From Alphaproteobacteria bacterium (lineage in GTDB: Bacteria; Pseudomonadota; Alphaproteobacteria; Sphingomonadales; Sphingomonadaceae), in contig JAHJHL010000214.1 in NCBI GenBank assembly GCA_018823905.1, positions 1 to 37,853 on the forward strand: DNA of 37,853 nt, written 5' to 3'. Under the pieces are notes generated by a model, which was not told the origin of the DNA, did not search any database, and saw only the letters and a list, made by a program, of their open reading frames with translations. The position numbers were made by a program, and so were the translations under genes. Below are positions 25,882 through 34,609 of this stretch, one piece after another; position 1 is the stretch's first letter, and each line of letters opens with the position of its first letter.

Positions 25882-26187
25882 ATGATTGCCGATCCCAAGA
25901 ACAACGTCGCGCCCGAAACCATAAACCGCGAGCAGGATGACGAGGATACGCAGGCGCAATCGGTTGCCGAAGCCGCCCGCACCGAGCGGCCTTTGGCAGA
26001 CAGCGACAAGCCAAAGTCCGGTGACGAGACTGACGACGTGCAAGACGTGGTGGATCACATGCACCAGATGGAACGTTCGGGCGAGATTGACATGGACGCG
26101 TACCGCGGTGAACGCAGCGATGACGACGAGCCAAGGCAGCTTGGACCGGGCGGTGACGAGGACGAGGGACCGCGCGGTGCCGAGTGA
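25882..26187 (+). CDS. Small acidic hypothetical protein
   Basis: A 101-residue, strongly acidic and probably partly disordered protein (NREQDDEDTQAQ, DKPKSGDETDDVQDVVD) with a short predicted helix DDVQDVVDHMHQMERSGEID and a Gly/Glu-rich end. No domain is recognised. The ATG at 25882 has GGAG eight to nine bases upstream. It overlaps the next gene by 11 bases, so the two are likely co-translated. An acidic DNA-mimic role, as in some phage anti-restriction proteins, is only a speculation from composition. Confidence 0.55.
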   Translation: MIADPKNNVAPETINREQDDEDTQAQSVAEAARTERPLADSDKPKSGDETDDVQDVVDHMHQMERSGEIDMDAYRGERSDDDEPRQLGPGGDEDEGPRGAE

Positions 26188-26368
26188 ACCCCTCGAACCG
26201 TCCTCTTCACTGTCCCATGAAGTCCGCGGCCCCGATCCCGACGGCGACTGGTTCGTTGTCCAGATTGACGGCGACGAGGAAAGGACCGTCGACGAAACAT
26301 TCGCGACCGAGTCTGCAGCCCAAATTTTTGCTGAAAAGCTGAACGAAAGGGACGGCCAGGTCGATTGA
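26177..26368 (+). CDS. Small hypothetical protein, coupled to the acidic protein
   Basis: A 63-residue ORF from GTG 26177 with GAGGGA seven bases upstream, overlapping the previous gene by 11 bases in another frame. The sequence has a beta-hairpin-then-helix look: DWFVVQIDGDEERTVDETF followed by TESAAQIFAEKLNERDG. I recognise no family but the composition and phase are gene-like. The 147 bases after it, up to 26515, contain nothing I can identify. Confidence 0.5.
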   Translation: MPSEPLEPSSSLSHEVRGPDPDGDWFVVQIDGDEERTVDETFATESAAQIFAEKLNERDGQVD

Positions 26369-26515
26369 CGACTGCTCAATACAACCGGATTTAGGTCTTG
26401 TTCCGCTTGCGAACAGCTTCCTGCATGGACAGAATGGTGCCCGGCTGGTCAGCCACGGCGAGGACCGCAAAGACTGGTAGCAAGTCGAGCCGGTCGAAGG
26501 ATGCGACAGGGTGCG

Positions 26516-27475
26516 CTAAACTTCGTCACCGCCTAGTAAGTCGCCTTGCTTTCCGTCGGCGCCGTTGACGAGGTCGTGAACCTTTTTGATCGCGAACGAC
26601 GGCTCGGCGTCGGGATCGATGCGAGAGGTGGTCATCTCCATCTCAACATCAAGCCAGTACGGGATATCGAAACGAATCTGGCCAGATTGAAACCTGCCCA
26701 GCCATTCTAGATCCTCCATCGACGCCCAAACTGCGCGGCTTGCCCATTTGATTTCCCACTGAGCCTTGCCTTCGTTGCGCTGAGTGCGGACGCTTACGAT
26801 CGCACGGATCGGCGTCCGGTTGTAAGGATCGGGCTCCGGCGCGGGCAAAAGATGCGTCGGCGGCTGAGCGATAAATTCCCTTGCCTCCTCGGCATTCCAT
26901 TCGACAGTGGGCTTTTCATCGCGATAGAAGCCGAGCGTCTCATAACCCGGCCTCTCCAGCGGCTTCAAAACCTTCTTCCCCAGTTCAATCATCTGAGGAT
27001 CGGAAGCGAGCAAATAGGTCGTTTGGTTGACTGTGATAGGAGCGCCATCGGCGCCCTGGATGATCGTTGTTTGGCCACCATGCTGTTCGGTCTCAAGCGC
27101 TATCGGGGGTGCGTCCTTGGCCGTCGAGAAGCGCTTCCAAAACCAGAAAACGCCCCCCGCTACGCCCCCTGGCAGAAGGAGGTCGAGCAGCTCGGCGATT
27201 TCCTTTGCCGTCTTGTATTGCTCGGTTCCAAAAAGGTGCTTCGCGCTCTCGACGATGCTTTGGACGATGTGAATGTCGAGTTGGAAGCAACGTTGCTCCA
27301 CGTCGGCTTTCACCAACACCTTCATCGACGCAGCATCGCCGTTAAGTTTCAGGTTGGCGAGCTGAACCATTTCGGCAAGGGCGAGCAGGGCAGGCGCCAG
27401 CGCCTGCACGTCCATTTGATGGTCCTCCAGCGCCGGGCCGTCATATCGTATGGTCGTGATGACGTGCTTCGCCAT
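26516..27475 (-). CDS. Uncharacterised 319-residue protein beside the restriction-modification gene
   Basis: The N-terminal ~90 residues form a compact domain (ITTIRYDGPALEDHQMDVQA, LAEMVQLANLKLNGDAASMK, VLVKADVEQRCFQLDIHIVQ). A Gly-rich hydrophobic stretch follows (LLLPGGVAGGVFWFWKRF, about 118-135) that could be one membrane helix. The C-terminal part is soluble, with PERPGYETLGFYRDEKPTVEW and a beta-rich end. I have the impression of a widespread family of unknown function but cannot name it. The ATG at 27475 has GGGGG five bases upstream; the ORF extends to 27523 without one. It is divergent from the MmeI-like gene with a 261-base shared upstream region, so it may be an accessory defence gene. 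Confidence 0.65.
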   Translation of the reverse strand: MAKHVITTIRYDGPALEDHQMDVQALAPALLALAEMVQLANLKLNGDAASMKVLVKADVEQRCFQLDIHIVQSIVESAKHLFGTEQYKTAKEIAELLDLLLPGGVAGGVFWFWKRFSTAKDAPPIALETEQHGGQTTIIQGADGAPITVNQTTYLLASDPQMIELGKKVLKPLERPGYETLGFYRDEKPTVEWNAEEAREFIAQPPTHLLPAPEPDPYNRTPIRAIVSVRTQRNEGKAQWEIKWASRAVWASMEDLEWLGRFQSGQIRFDIPYWLDVEMEMTTSRIDPDAEPSFAIKKVHDLVNGADGKQGDLLGGDEV

Positions 27476-27736
27476 AATTCCCCCTAGTAATTGGGAGAGG
27501 CGTAACACAGTCTGAACCGCCAACGCTAGCTACTCCCATTCGCCCTTCGTTCGCCGACAAGGCTTGAACCCCACGTCTCCGCTGTCGCGCACCCGAACCA
27601 AAGAGGCCGCATTTGGTCAAAGAAAAGACCAGAAGATGCCGACGCAAACGCGTGATCAAGGTGGACATGTCGCGCTAGCAAATGAATAACCGGCGCTCAC
27701 TCGCTTAGCGATCGTACACCATCACAAAGGGCCGGC

Positions 27737-30619
27737 ATGACCCCGCACGAGTTTATTTCGAAATGGCGCCACAACGAACTGAAAGAACGGTCAGCTTCGC
27801 AGAGCCATTTCAATGATTTGTGCGCGCTTCTAGGCGTTGTCGACCCCATCGCGGCCGACCCCAAGGGCGAATGGTTCACTTTCGAAAAAGGTGCTTCCAA
27901 GACCAGCGGCGGCGAGGGCTGGGCGGACGTTTGGCGCAAGGAATGCTTTGCGTGGGAATATAAGGGCCCGCGGAAAGATCTGAAAAAAGCCTACGACCAG
28001 TTGCTGCAATACAGTGTCGCCCTGGAAAATCCGCCGCTGCTAATCGTCAGCGACATGGACCGCATTCGCATCCACACCAACTGGACCAACACGGTTCAGG
28101 AGGTTCATGATTTTACGCTCGAAGATCTGATCGACGGAGATGCGCGCGAGCGCTTGAAGCGCGCATTCCTCGACCCCGACCATTTCAAACCGGCCAAGAC
28201 GCGACAAGCGCTGACCGAGGAAACAGCAAGAGAATTTGCCGGGCTTGCGCAGCGGCTGCGTGACCGCGGGCATGATGCCGGTCAGGTAGCGCATTTCGTC
28301 AACCAGCTGGTATTTTGCATGTTCGCAGAGGATGTCGGCCTGCTGCCGGACAATCTGTTCACGAAGATGCTGGATCTCTGCCGTAGTGACCCGGCGAGCT
28401 TTTCCGAGCATGCCGGGACATTGTTCGGAGCGATGGCCAAACAGGGCGGCAAAGTCGGATTTGCTCGGATCGACTGGTTCAACGGCGGTCTGTTCCAGGA
28501 TGATTACGCGTTGCCGGTGACGCGGGATGATGTCGAGGATCTCTACAAGGCGGCGCAGCGCGACTGGTCGCAGATCGATCCGTCAATCCTGGGGACGCTG
28601 TTCGAACGCGGGCTCGATCCAGCCAAGCGCAGCCAGTTGGGGGCGCATTACACCGACCGCGAGAAGATTATGATGATCGTACGGCCGGTGGTCATCGACC
28701 CGCTGGAAACCGAGTGGGCCGCGGTGCTGGCCAATATGGCGTCGTTGATCGACAGCGCGCCGAAGCGAACCAAAGAGCGATTGCTGACCCCGGCGGAGAA
28801 ACGTCGGGCCGACAAACTGACTAGCGAAGCCGCAGCTATCCATCAGGCGTTTATCGAGCGGCTCGTAAATTTCCGTGTACTCGATCCGGCATGCGGATCC
28901 GGCAATTTTTTGTATGTCGCATTGCGAGCGCTGAAGGACATCGAGCATCGCGCCAACTTGGACGCGGAAGCGCTGGGACTGTCGCGCGGCTTCCCGCGCG
29001 TCGGACCCGAATGCGTGCTGGGGATCGAGCTAAACCCCTATGCGGCCGAACTGGCCAGGGTTTCGGTGTGGATCGGCGAAATCCAGTGGATGCGGCGCAA
29101 TGGCTTCGACGCTGCGAAGAACCCGATCCTGCGAAATCTCGATACGATCGAGTGCCGCGATGCGGTGTTGGGTGACGATGGTAAGCGCGCCGAATGGCCG
29201 GTGGCGGATGCGTTGGTAGGCAATCCCCCGTTTTTGGGCGGCACAAAGAAGCTCAGCGAACTAGGAAGCGAGTATGTCGGCCGCTTAAAAGCGGCATGGC
29301 CTGAGGTTCCCGGGGGAGCCGATCTAGTTTGCTATTGGTTTGCCGGCGCGTGGGCGCAGATCAAGCAAGGGCAGCTAAAAAATGCGGGATTGGTATCCAC
29401 GAATTCGATTCGTGGAGGCCTCAATCGCGAGGTGCTGACCGCGATTGTCGAAGGAGGCCGCATTTTAAGCGCTTGGTCGGATGAGCCGTGGACGGTCGAT
29501 GGGGCAGCTGTGCGCGTGTCGATGATCTCGTTTGCGAAAGAGGGTTATGACGAACATGCAGTGCTGAATGGGAATGCGGTTGGGCACATTAATGCTGATC
29601 TGACCTCCACCGACTTCGACCTGACGCAATCAGCGCGCTTAGTGGAAAACCGGCGCATCTGCTTCGAAGGCGGTCAGAAGCATGGGCCGTTCGAAATAGA
29701 CGGTAACTCGGCGCGCGATTGGCTCCTCATCAATGGCAATCCGCACGGGAAACCAAACTCTGACGTGCTTCGTAGATTTGTAAATGCGACAGACATCGTG
29801 CGGCGCATGTCGGATTCCTGGGTAGTCGATTTTGGCGCCGATATGAGCGAATCGGAGGCTGCCCTTTATGAAGCCCCGTTTGAAAATATCCTCGTAAAAG
29901 TGAGGCCCATCAGGCTAGCGAGTTCGCTCGCCGCCCACCGCGACCAATGGTGGCGTCATCACCGTACGCGTCCGGAATTGCGCAAAGCGCTGACGGGAAA
30001 GTCACGATTTATCGCAACCCCAGTGGTAGCGAAACATCGTGTGTTCGTGTGGCTCCCTATGACTTTCTGGCCGACCAACCTTTTGGACGCCATCGCCCGC
30101 GATGACGACACCAGCTTCGGCATACTCCATTCGACCTTCCACGAGCTTTGGTCGCTGCGCATGGGTACGTCGCTGGAAGATCGCCCACGCTATACCCCAT
30201 CGTCGACCTTCGAAACTTACCCTTTCCCCGAAGGCCTGACCCCCAACATTCCCGCCGTCGACTATGCCGCTGATCCGCGCGCGATCGCGATAGCCGCCAC
30301 CGCGGCGCAGCTGAACGAACTGCGCGAAAATTGGTTGAACCCGGCGGATCTGGTCCGCCGCGAGCCCGAGGTGGTGGCGGGATATCCCGACCGCATTCTA
30401 CCGAAGGATGAGACAGCGGCGAAGGAACTGGCGAAGCGGACGCTGACTAATCTCTACAATGCCCGGCCGACCTGGCTCGACAACGCGCACAAGGCTTTGG
30501 ATGAGGCGGTCGCCGATGCCTACGGCTGGGGCGACGACTGGCGCGCTGGCGCGCTCAACGACGATGAGATTTTGGCGCGGCTATTTCGATTGAACCAGGA
30601 GCGGGCGGCGTCGGCATAG
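27737..30619 (+). CDS. MmeI-family (type IIL) restriction-modification enzyme
   Basis: Single 960-residue chain; MmeI itself has 919. The N-terminal nuclease shows D64-x9-E74-x-K76 in DVWRKECFAWEYK, the same D-x9-ExK spacing reported for MmeI. A helical spacer follows, ending in GTLFERGLDPAKRSQLGAHYT. The gamma-type N6-adenine methyltransferase has SAM motif I DPACGSGNF (383-391) and NPPF (496-499). A target-recognition domain lies at about 620-830 and a C-terminal helical domain after it. Enzymes of this family methylate one adenine strand of an asymmetric site and cut about 20 bases away; no separate specificity or nuclease subunit is required. All catalytic residues look intact. The recognition site cannot be read here. 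The last 65 bases overlap the end of a convergent gene. Confidence 0.9.
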   Translation: MTPHEFISKWRHNELKERSASQSHFNDLCALLGVVDPIAADPKGEWFTFEKGASKTSGGEGWADVWRKECFAWEYKGPRKDLKKAYDQLLQYSVALENPPLLIVSDMDRIRIHTNWTNTVQEVHDFTLEDLIDGDARERLKRAFLDPDHFKPAKTRQALTEETAREFAGLAQRLRDRGHDAGQVAHFVNQLVFCMFAEDVGLLPDNLFTKMLDLCRSDPASFSEHAGTLFGAMAKQGGKVGFARIDWFNGGLFQDDYALPVTRDDVEDLYKAAQRDWSQIDPSILGTLFERGLDPAKRSQLGAHYTDREKIMMIVRPVVIDPLETEWAAVLANMASLIDSAPKRTKERLLTPAEKRRADKLTSEAAAIHQAFIERLVNFRVLDPACGSGNFLYVALRALKDIEHRANLDAEALGLSRGFPRVGPECVLGIELNPYAAELARVSVWIGEIQWMRRNGFDAAKNPILRNLDTIECRDAVLGDDGKRAEWPVADALVGNPPFLGGTKKLSELGSEYVGRLKAAWPEVPGGADLVCYWFAGAWAQIKQGQLKNAGLVSTNSIRGGLNREVLTAIVEGGRILSAWSDEPWTVDGAAVRVSMISFAKEGYDEHAVLNGNAVGHINADLTSTDFDLTQSARLVENRRICFEGGQKHGPFEIDGNSARDWLLINGNPHGKPNSDVLRRFVNATDIVRRMSDSWVVDFGADMSESEAALYEAPFENILVKVRPIRLASSLAAHRDQWWRHHRTRPELRKALTGKSRFIATPVVAKHRVFVWLPMTFWPTNLLDAIARDDDTSFGILHSTFHELWSLRMGTSLEDRPRYTPSSTFETYPFPEGLTPNIPAVDYAADPRAIAIAATAAQLNELRENWLNPADLVRREPEVVAGYPDRILPKDETAAKELAKRTLTNLYNARPTWLDNAHKALDEAVADAYGWGDDWRAGALNDDEILARLFRLNQERAASA

Positions 30620-31052
30620 GGTGATTGCTCGATGCACGAGCGCCTGGAAAATATCCCTTGAGTGCGTCTTTCAACGATTGCTGCCTTGTCGCACGATCGC
30701 GGACGGAGAGGCCAGGCTGAGCATGCTCGGCCACGAGCTTGCGAATAACCGCTGCATTGCTGACTAGGGTTGGATCCATCGCCCGCTCAATGGCGACGCG
30801 AAGCGCGATCGTTGATCGCTTGCGGTGAAACGGAATTGGCCCGTCGTCGTCCTTGCCGAACCCAAACTCTACGGACCAGTTCTTAGGTTGTCCGCCGATG
30901 GGCTTGGGCTCACACGCTTTCCGAACCATGCTCTCGACCTCCGCGACCGACAGGCCGAGCTCGTCCGCCAGTCGCCGCCGGCGTTGCTCGAATATGCGCA
31001 GCGGCCGCCACACTTCCTTGAGCCTTGCGAGGGATGGTGATTGCTGGTCCAT
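30555..31052 (-). CDS. Uncharacterised 165-residue protein, antisense overlap with the restriction-modification gene
   Basis: Basic soluble protein: a helical N-terminal part (ARLKEVWRPLRIFEQRRRRL, ADELGLSVAEVESMVRKACE), a middle FGFGKDDDGPIPFHRKRSTI, and a tail rich in Pro/Ala. The LADELGLSVAEVE segment could be a helix-turn-helix but is not a clear match. The 3' 65 bases overlap the end of the MmeI-like gene on the other strand. The start ATG at 31052 is chosen because upstream extension runs into an AT-rich promoter-like region; TGGTCAG repeats and a palindrome lie just upstream. A role as controller of the restriction-modification gene is possible but unproven. Confidence 0.6.
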   Translation of the reverse strand: MDQQSPSLARLKEVWRPLRIFEQRRRRLADELGLSVAEVESMVRKACEPKPIGGQPKNWSVEFGFGKDDDGPIPFHRKRSTIALRVAIERAMDPTLVSNAAVIRKLVAEHAQPGLSVRDRATRQQSLKDALKGYFPGARASSNHPMPTPPAPGSIEIAAPKSHRR

Positions 31053-31116
31053 ACTGGTCAGAGTAAATCGGATTTGGTCAGGATGAAACAAAAAATATAA
31101 AAATATCAACAATCTA

Positions 31117-31135
31117 TGGCTACAAGTTGTAGCCA
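31117..31135. promoter_or_regulatory. 9-bp palindrome in the AT-rich upstream region of the 165-residue gene
   Basis: TGGCTACAA and TTGTAGCCA flank a single central G, forming a perfect palindrome in an AT-rich stretch (ATATAAAAATATC nearby) about 65 bases upstream of the minus-strand start at 31052. On the minus strand a TTGTAG within it stands 17 bases from a TTTTAT, so it may overlap a -35 element. This is the usual geometry for a repressor or controller operator. Confidence 0.5.
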
Positions 31136-31531
31136 GTGCTTGGAAAATCAGAAACTTAGTGCGGCTCGCCGGAATAGATTTTGGGCTCGGCGCGCGGGTA
31201 CCCCCGGCGGGGTGCGGGTCGGGCTGGGATGCCATGCCGAGGGGCGAACGCGGCCCGTCCGCCCGCACCTGGCGACGCATCGGCGTGCAGGACGGGGTGC
31301 AATGACCGTGAACCTGCCCTTCCCTACCGCTCGGACCCCGTGCGGTGGATCGTTGGCTATGAAGGCCGACGCGTCCCAACGGAACCAGAATCCATCCCCG
31401 GCCAACCAACATCATCAACAGACGCGACGCAAATCAAGGCTTTTCGCGGGATCGACCAACCGACAACTATCTCGTTGCTATCAACACCGGTTTTCGGGAG
31501 CCTTATGGCATCAACCCAAGGAGAAACGACG
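31136..31531. other. G+C-rich stretch without a supported gene
   Basis: Long overlapping ORFs exist on both strands, but none has a ribosome-binding site or a recognisable product. One frame is open continuously into the 83-residue gene that starts at 31532. Between about 31190 and 31300 the sequence is extremely G+C-rich, unlike the AT-rich promoter region just before it, which suggests a junction between pieces of different origin. Confidence 0.35.
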
Positions 31532-31783
31532 ATGACCAATGTTCTGCAATTCCCCACGCTCACCGGCAAAGCCAGCCGCGACGCAACCCGCGCAGCTCGC
31601 GGCCGGTGCGCCATTATCCAGTTTCCGTCGATCGCGGTGAATGAAGGCCGGGCGATTGACACCGCGGCCGCTGATGCGGACATCGAAACGATGATGAAGC
31701 TGGCGCTGCATGGCCGCTCGACCGATGCGCGCAACCGCGCCGGCATCTGGCTGGAAGAGGTTTTTAACGTTCGCGTGATGTAG
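31532..31783 (+). CDS. Small hypothetical protein near the right end of the element
   Basis: An 83-residue protein starting at an ATG with AAGGAG eight bases upstream. It has two similar short motifs, NVLQFPTL and AIIQFPSI, and a C-terminal helical part (IETMMKLALHGRSTDARNRA, GIWLEEVFNVRVM). No family recognised. It ends 32 bases before the arm-site-like repeats and 86 bases before the tRNA, so it is the last gene of the element. Confidence 0.6.
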   Translation: MTNVLQFPTLTGKASRDATRAARGRCAIIQFPSIAVNEGRAIDTAAADADIETMMKLALHGRSTDARNRAGIWLEEVFNVRVM

Positions 31784-31814
31784 TGTCGCCGCGAGGACCG
31801 GATTGCACCCGGTT

Positions 31815-31833
31815 TTCCATACTGGTTCCATAC
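31815..31833. promoter_or_regulatory. Paired TTCCATAC motifs near attR (candidate integrase arm sites)
   Basis: TTCCATAC at 31815-31822 and 31826-31833, 11 bases apart, match the pair at the left end in sequence and orientation. They lie about 40 bases inside the right copy of the 50-bp repeat. Shared repeats at both ends of an element are the expected pattern for integrase arm binding. Confidence 0.6.
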
Positions 31834-31868
31834 GGAAATAAATTTGTGTCGCTAAGTCATTGTAATTA

Positions 31869-31918
31869 TGGTGGAGCCGAGGGGAATCGAACCCCTGACC
31901 TCTGCAGTGCGATTGCAG
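31869..31918 (-). repeat. attR: Right attachment site within the tRNA-Ala gene
   Basis: Exact 50-base copy of 10704-10753. It supplies positions 27-76 of the tRNA, so the element carries a replacement 3' half and the host gene stays whole after integration. Identity ends exactly at the start of the anticodon stem. Confidence 0.93.
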
Positions 31919-31944
31919 CGCTCTCCCATCTGAGCTACGGCCCC
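31869..31944 (-). tRNA. tRNA-Ala (anticodon CGC)
   Basis: A 76-base cloverleaf with encoded CCA. The acceptor stem GGGGCCG pairs with CGGCTCC (one G-U pair). The D arm is GCTC...AGAGC. The anticodon stem CTGCA/TGCAG encloses the loop ATCGCAC, with CGC at 34-36, which reads GCG (Ala). The T arm AGGGG/CCCCT holds TTCGATT. The 5' part (26 bases) is host DNA and the rest is identical to the element's attachment repeat. Confidence 0.95.
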
Positions 31945-31955
31945 GCGACCGCGGC

Positions 31956-31984
31956 GTCATAAACGCACCGCATTGCAGTGGCAA
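31956..31984 (-). promoter_or_regulatory. Promoter of the tRNA-Ala gene
   Basis: On the minus strand TTGCCA (31979-31984) and TATGAC (31956-31961) are 17 bases apart, 11 bases before the mature tRNA 5' end. It lies in host DNA, outside the element, so integration does not remove it. Confidence 0.6.
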
Positions 31985-32040
31985 CGGCTTTTCTGACCAC
32001 CGCCGTCACCGCCACGCGAAATCAGGGAATGGGGGTTCCG

Positions 32041-33057
32041 ATGAGCAAAGCCTGGCATTTGATCAGCCGTCCGCAAGGGCTGCCGACGATGGACAATTTC
32101 GCATTGCGCGAGCTTCCTGATGGGCCGCTCGAACCCGATCAACTGCGCGTCCGCAACCTGTGGCTCTCGGTCGACCCCTATATGCGCGGGCGGATGAACG
32201 ACGCCAAAAGCTATGCCGCGAGTTTCCAGATCGATCAGCCGATGACCGGCGGGGCGATCGGTGAGGTGACCGAAAGCCGGATGGATGGCTTTGCCCCCGG
32301 CGACATGATCCTCCACATGGGCGGATGGCGCGACGGCGGTGTCGTTGGCCTCGACATGATGCCCAACAAGCTGCCCGCCGATGCGCTGGCGGCGGGGCTG
32401 ACCCCGCAGACCTTCCTCCACAATATGGGGCTGACCGGCGGCACCGCGTGGATCGGCCTGCTCCGCGTCGCCGCGGCCAAGCCCGGCGACACGGTTTTTG
32501 TCTCGGCGGCGGCGGGTGCGGTGGGGTCCGCCGTGGTCCAGATCGCCAAAGCGCGCGAGATGACCGTCATCGGATCGGCGGGCGGCTCCGAAAAATGTAC
32601 GTGGGTCAAGGATCTGGGCGCCGATGCAGTCGTCGATTACAAGGCGGCGCCGGTGCTGACGGGATTGACCCAAGCGCTCGCTGACCTCGGCAAACCGGGC
32701 ATCGACGTCTATTTCGATAATGTCGGCGGCGAACATCTCGATGCCGCCTTTGCTACCGCGAATGATTTCGCGCGCTTTGCGATCTGCGGGATGATCGACG
32801 TCTATAACGACGGCAAGGCGCAGGAGATGAAATATCTGATCCGCACGATCCCGGCGCGGATCCGCATGGAAGGCTTCATCTACACCGACCAGTTTTTCGA
32901 CTGCATGGAAGAATTCTACGCCGACATGGGCGGCCTGATCGCCAGCGGCGCGGTGACGATGCGCGAAACCGTGCATGACGGGATAGAGTCAGTGCCTGAT
33001 GCTTTTCTGGGGCTATTTTCGGGCGCCAATATAGGGAAAATGCTGGTCAGACTCTGA
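32041..33057 (+). CDS. NADP-dependent oxidoreductase, CurA/leukotriene B4 dehydrogenase-like MDR family
   Basis: A 338-residue zinc-independent medium-chain reductase that probably reduces the C=C bond of enals or enones with NADPH. It shows the family start (KAWHLISRPQGLPTM), WLSVDPYMRGRM, LTGGTAWIGLLRVAAAKPGD, the nucleotide-binding AAAGAVGSAVVQIAK and YFDNVGGEHLDAAF. The first ATG with a purine-rich GGGAATGGGGG upstream is at 32041; the frame is open from 31978. It faces the DEAD-box gene, with the two stop codons 21 bases apart. It is the first host gene right of the tRNA. Confidence 0.9.
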   Translation: MSKAWHLISRPQGLPTMDNFALRELPDGPLEPDQLRVRNLWLSVDPYMRGRMNDAKSYAASFQIDQPMTGGAIGEVTESRMDGFAPGDMILHMGGWRDGGVVGLDMMPNKLPADALAAGLTPQTFLHNMGLTGGTAWIGLLRVAAAKPGDTVFVSAAAGAVGSAVVQIAKAREMTVIGSAGGSEKCTWVKDLGADAVVDYKAAPVLTGLTQALADLGKPGIDVYFDNVGGEHLDAAFATANDFARFAICGMIDVYNDGKAQEMKYLIRTIPARIRMEGFIYTDQFFDCMEEFYADMGGLIASGAVTMRETVHDGIESVPDAFLGLFSGANIGKMLVRL

Positions 33058-33078
33058 CCAGCTCAGCTCGCTTTGCGG

Positions 33079-34488
<1,410 letters not shown>

Positions 34489-34609
34489 AAGATTATCATG
34501 TCCGGAAATAGAGGTGACGCCCAGCCTTCCACGCAGGCGGCGCTGCGCGGGCCTTGGGCAAATAGCGATGAAAAGTCAAGAAATGGCGACGAAAAGCGCG
34601 ATTAAACGC

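Larger units (their letters stand above)
10704..31918. mobile_element. Integrated element in tRNA-Ala(CGC), about 21.2 kb, satellite/IME-like
   Basis: The element is bounded by an exact 50-bp direct repeat that equals the 3' part of a tRNA-Ala gene. A tyrosine integrase lies just inside the left end. Gene order is integrase, small membrane protein, AlpA-like regulator, RepA/RecA-like ATPase, hairpin, giant polyvalent protein, small hypotheticals, serine recombinase, small genes, a 319-residue unknown and an MmeI-like restriction-modification enzyme. No structural phage, terminase, relaxase or conjugation gene is present. Integrase, AlpA and replication genes together resemble the early module of Gram-negative phage satellites; this is inference. 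The presence of a second recombinase plus gene remnants at 23-26 kb suggests a mosaic built by more than one insertion. Confidence 0.9.

Noticed and set aside
27555..27605. tRNA-like 3' end on the minus strand (GTTCAA in a T-loop-like context)
   Set aside because: The flanking bases do not form a T stem, and no acceptor or anticodon arm can be built.
31181..31531. Long in-frame N-terminal extension of the 83-residue gene (200-residue ORF)
   Set aside because: The extension is low-complexity, very G+C-rich and has no start signal; a strong AAGGAG supports the ATG at 31532.
10704..31918. CRISPR array or retron-type system
   Set aside because: No regularly spaced repeats, cas genes or reverse transcriptase motif (YxDD in context) were seen.
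10704..31918. Complete prophage
   Set aside because: No terminase, portal, capsid, tail or lysis gene can be recognised; the polyvalent protein alone does not make a virion.
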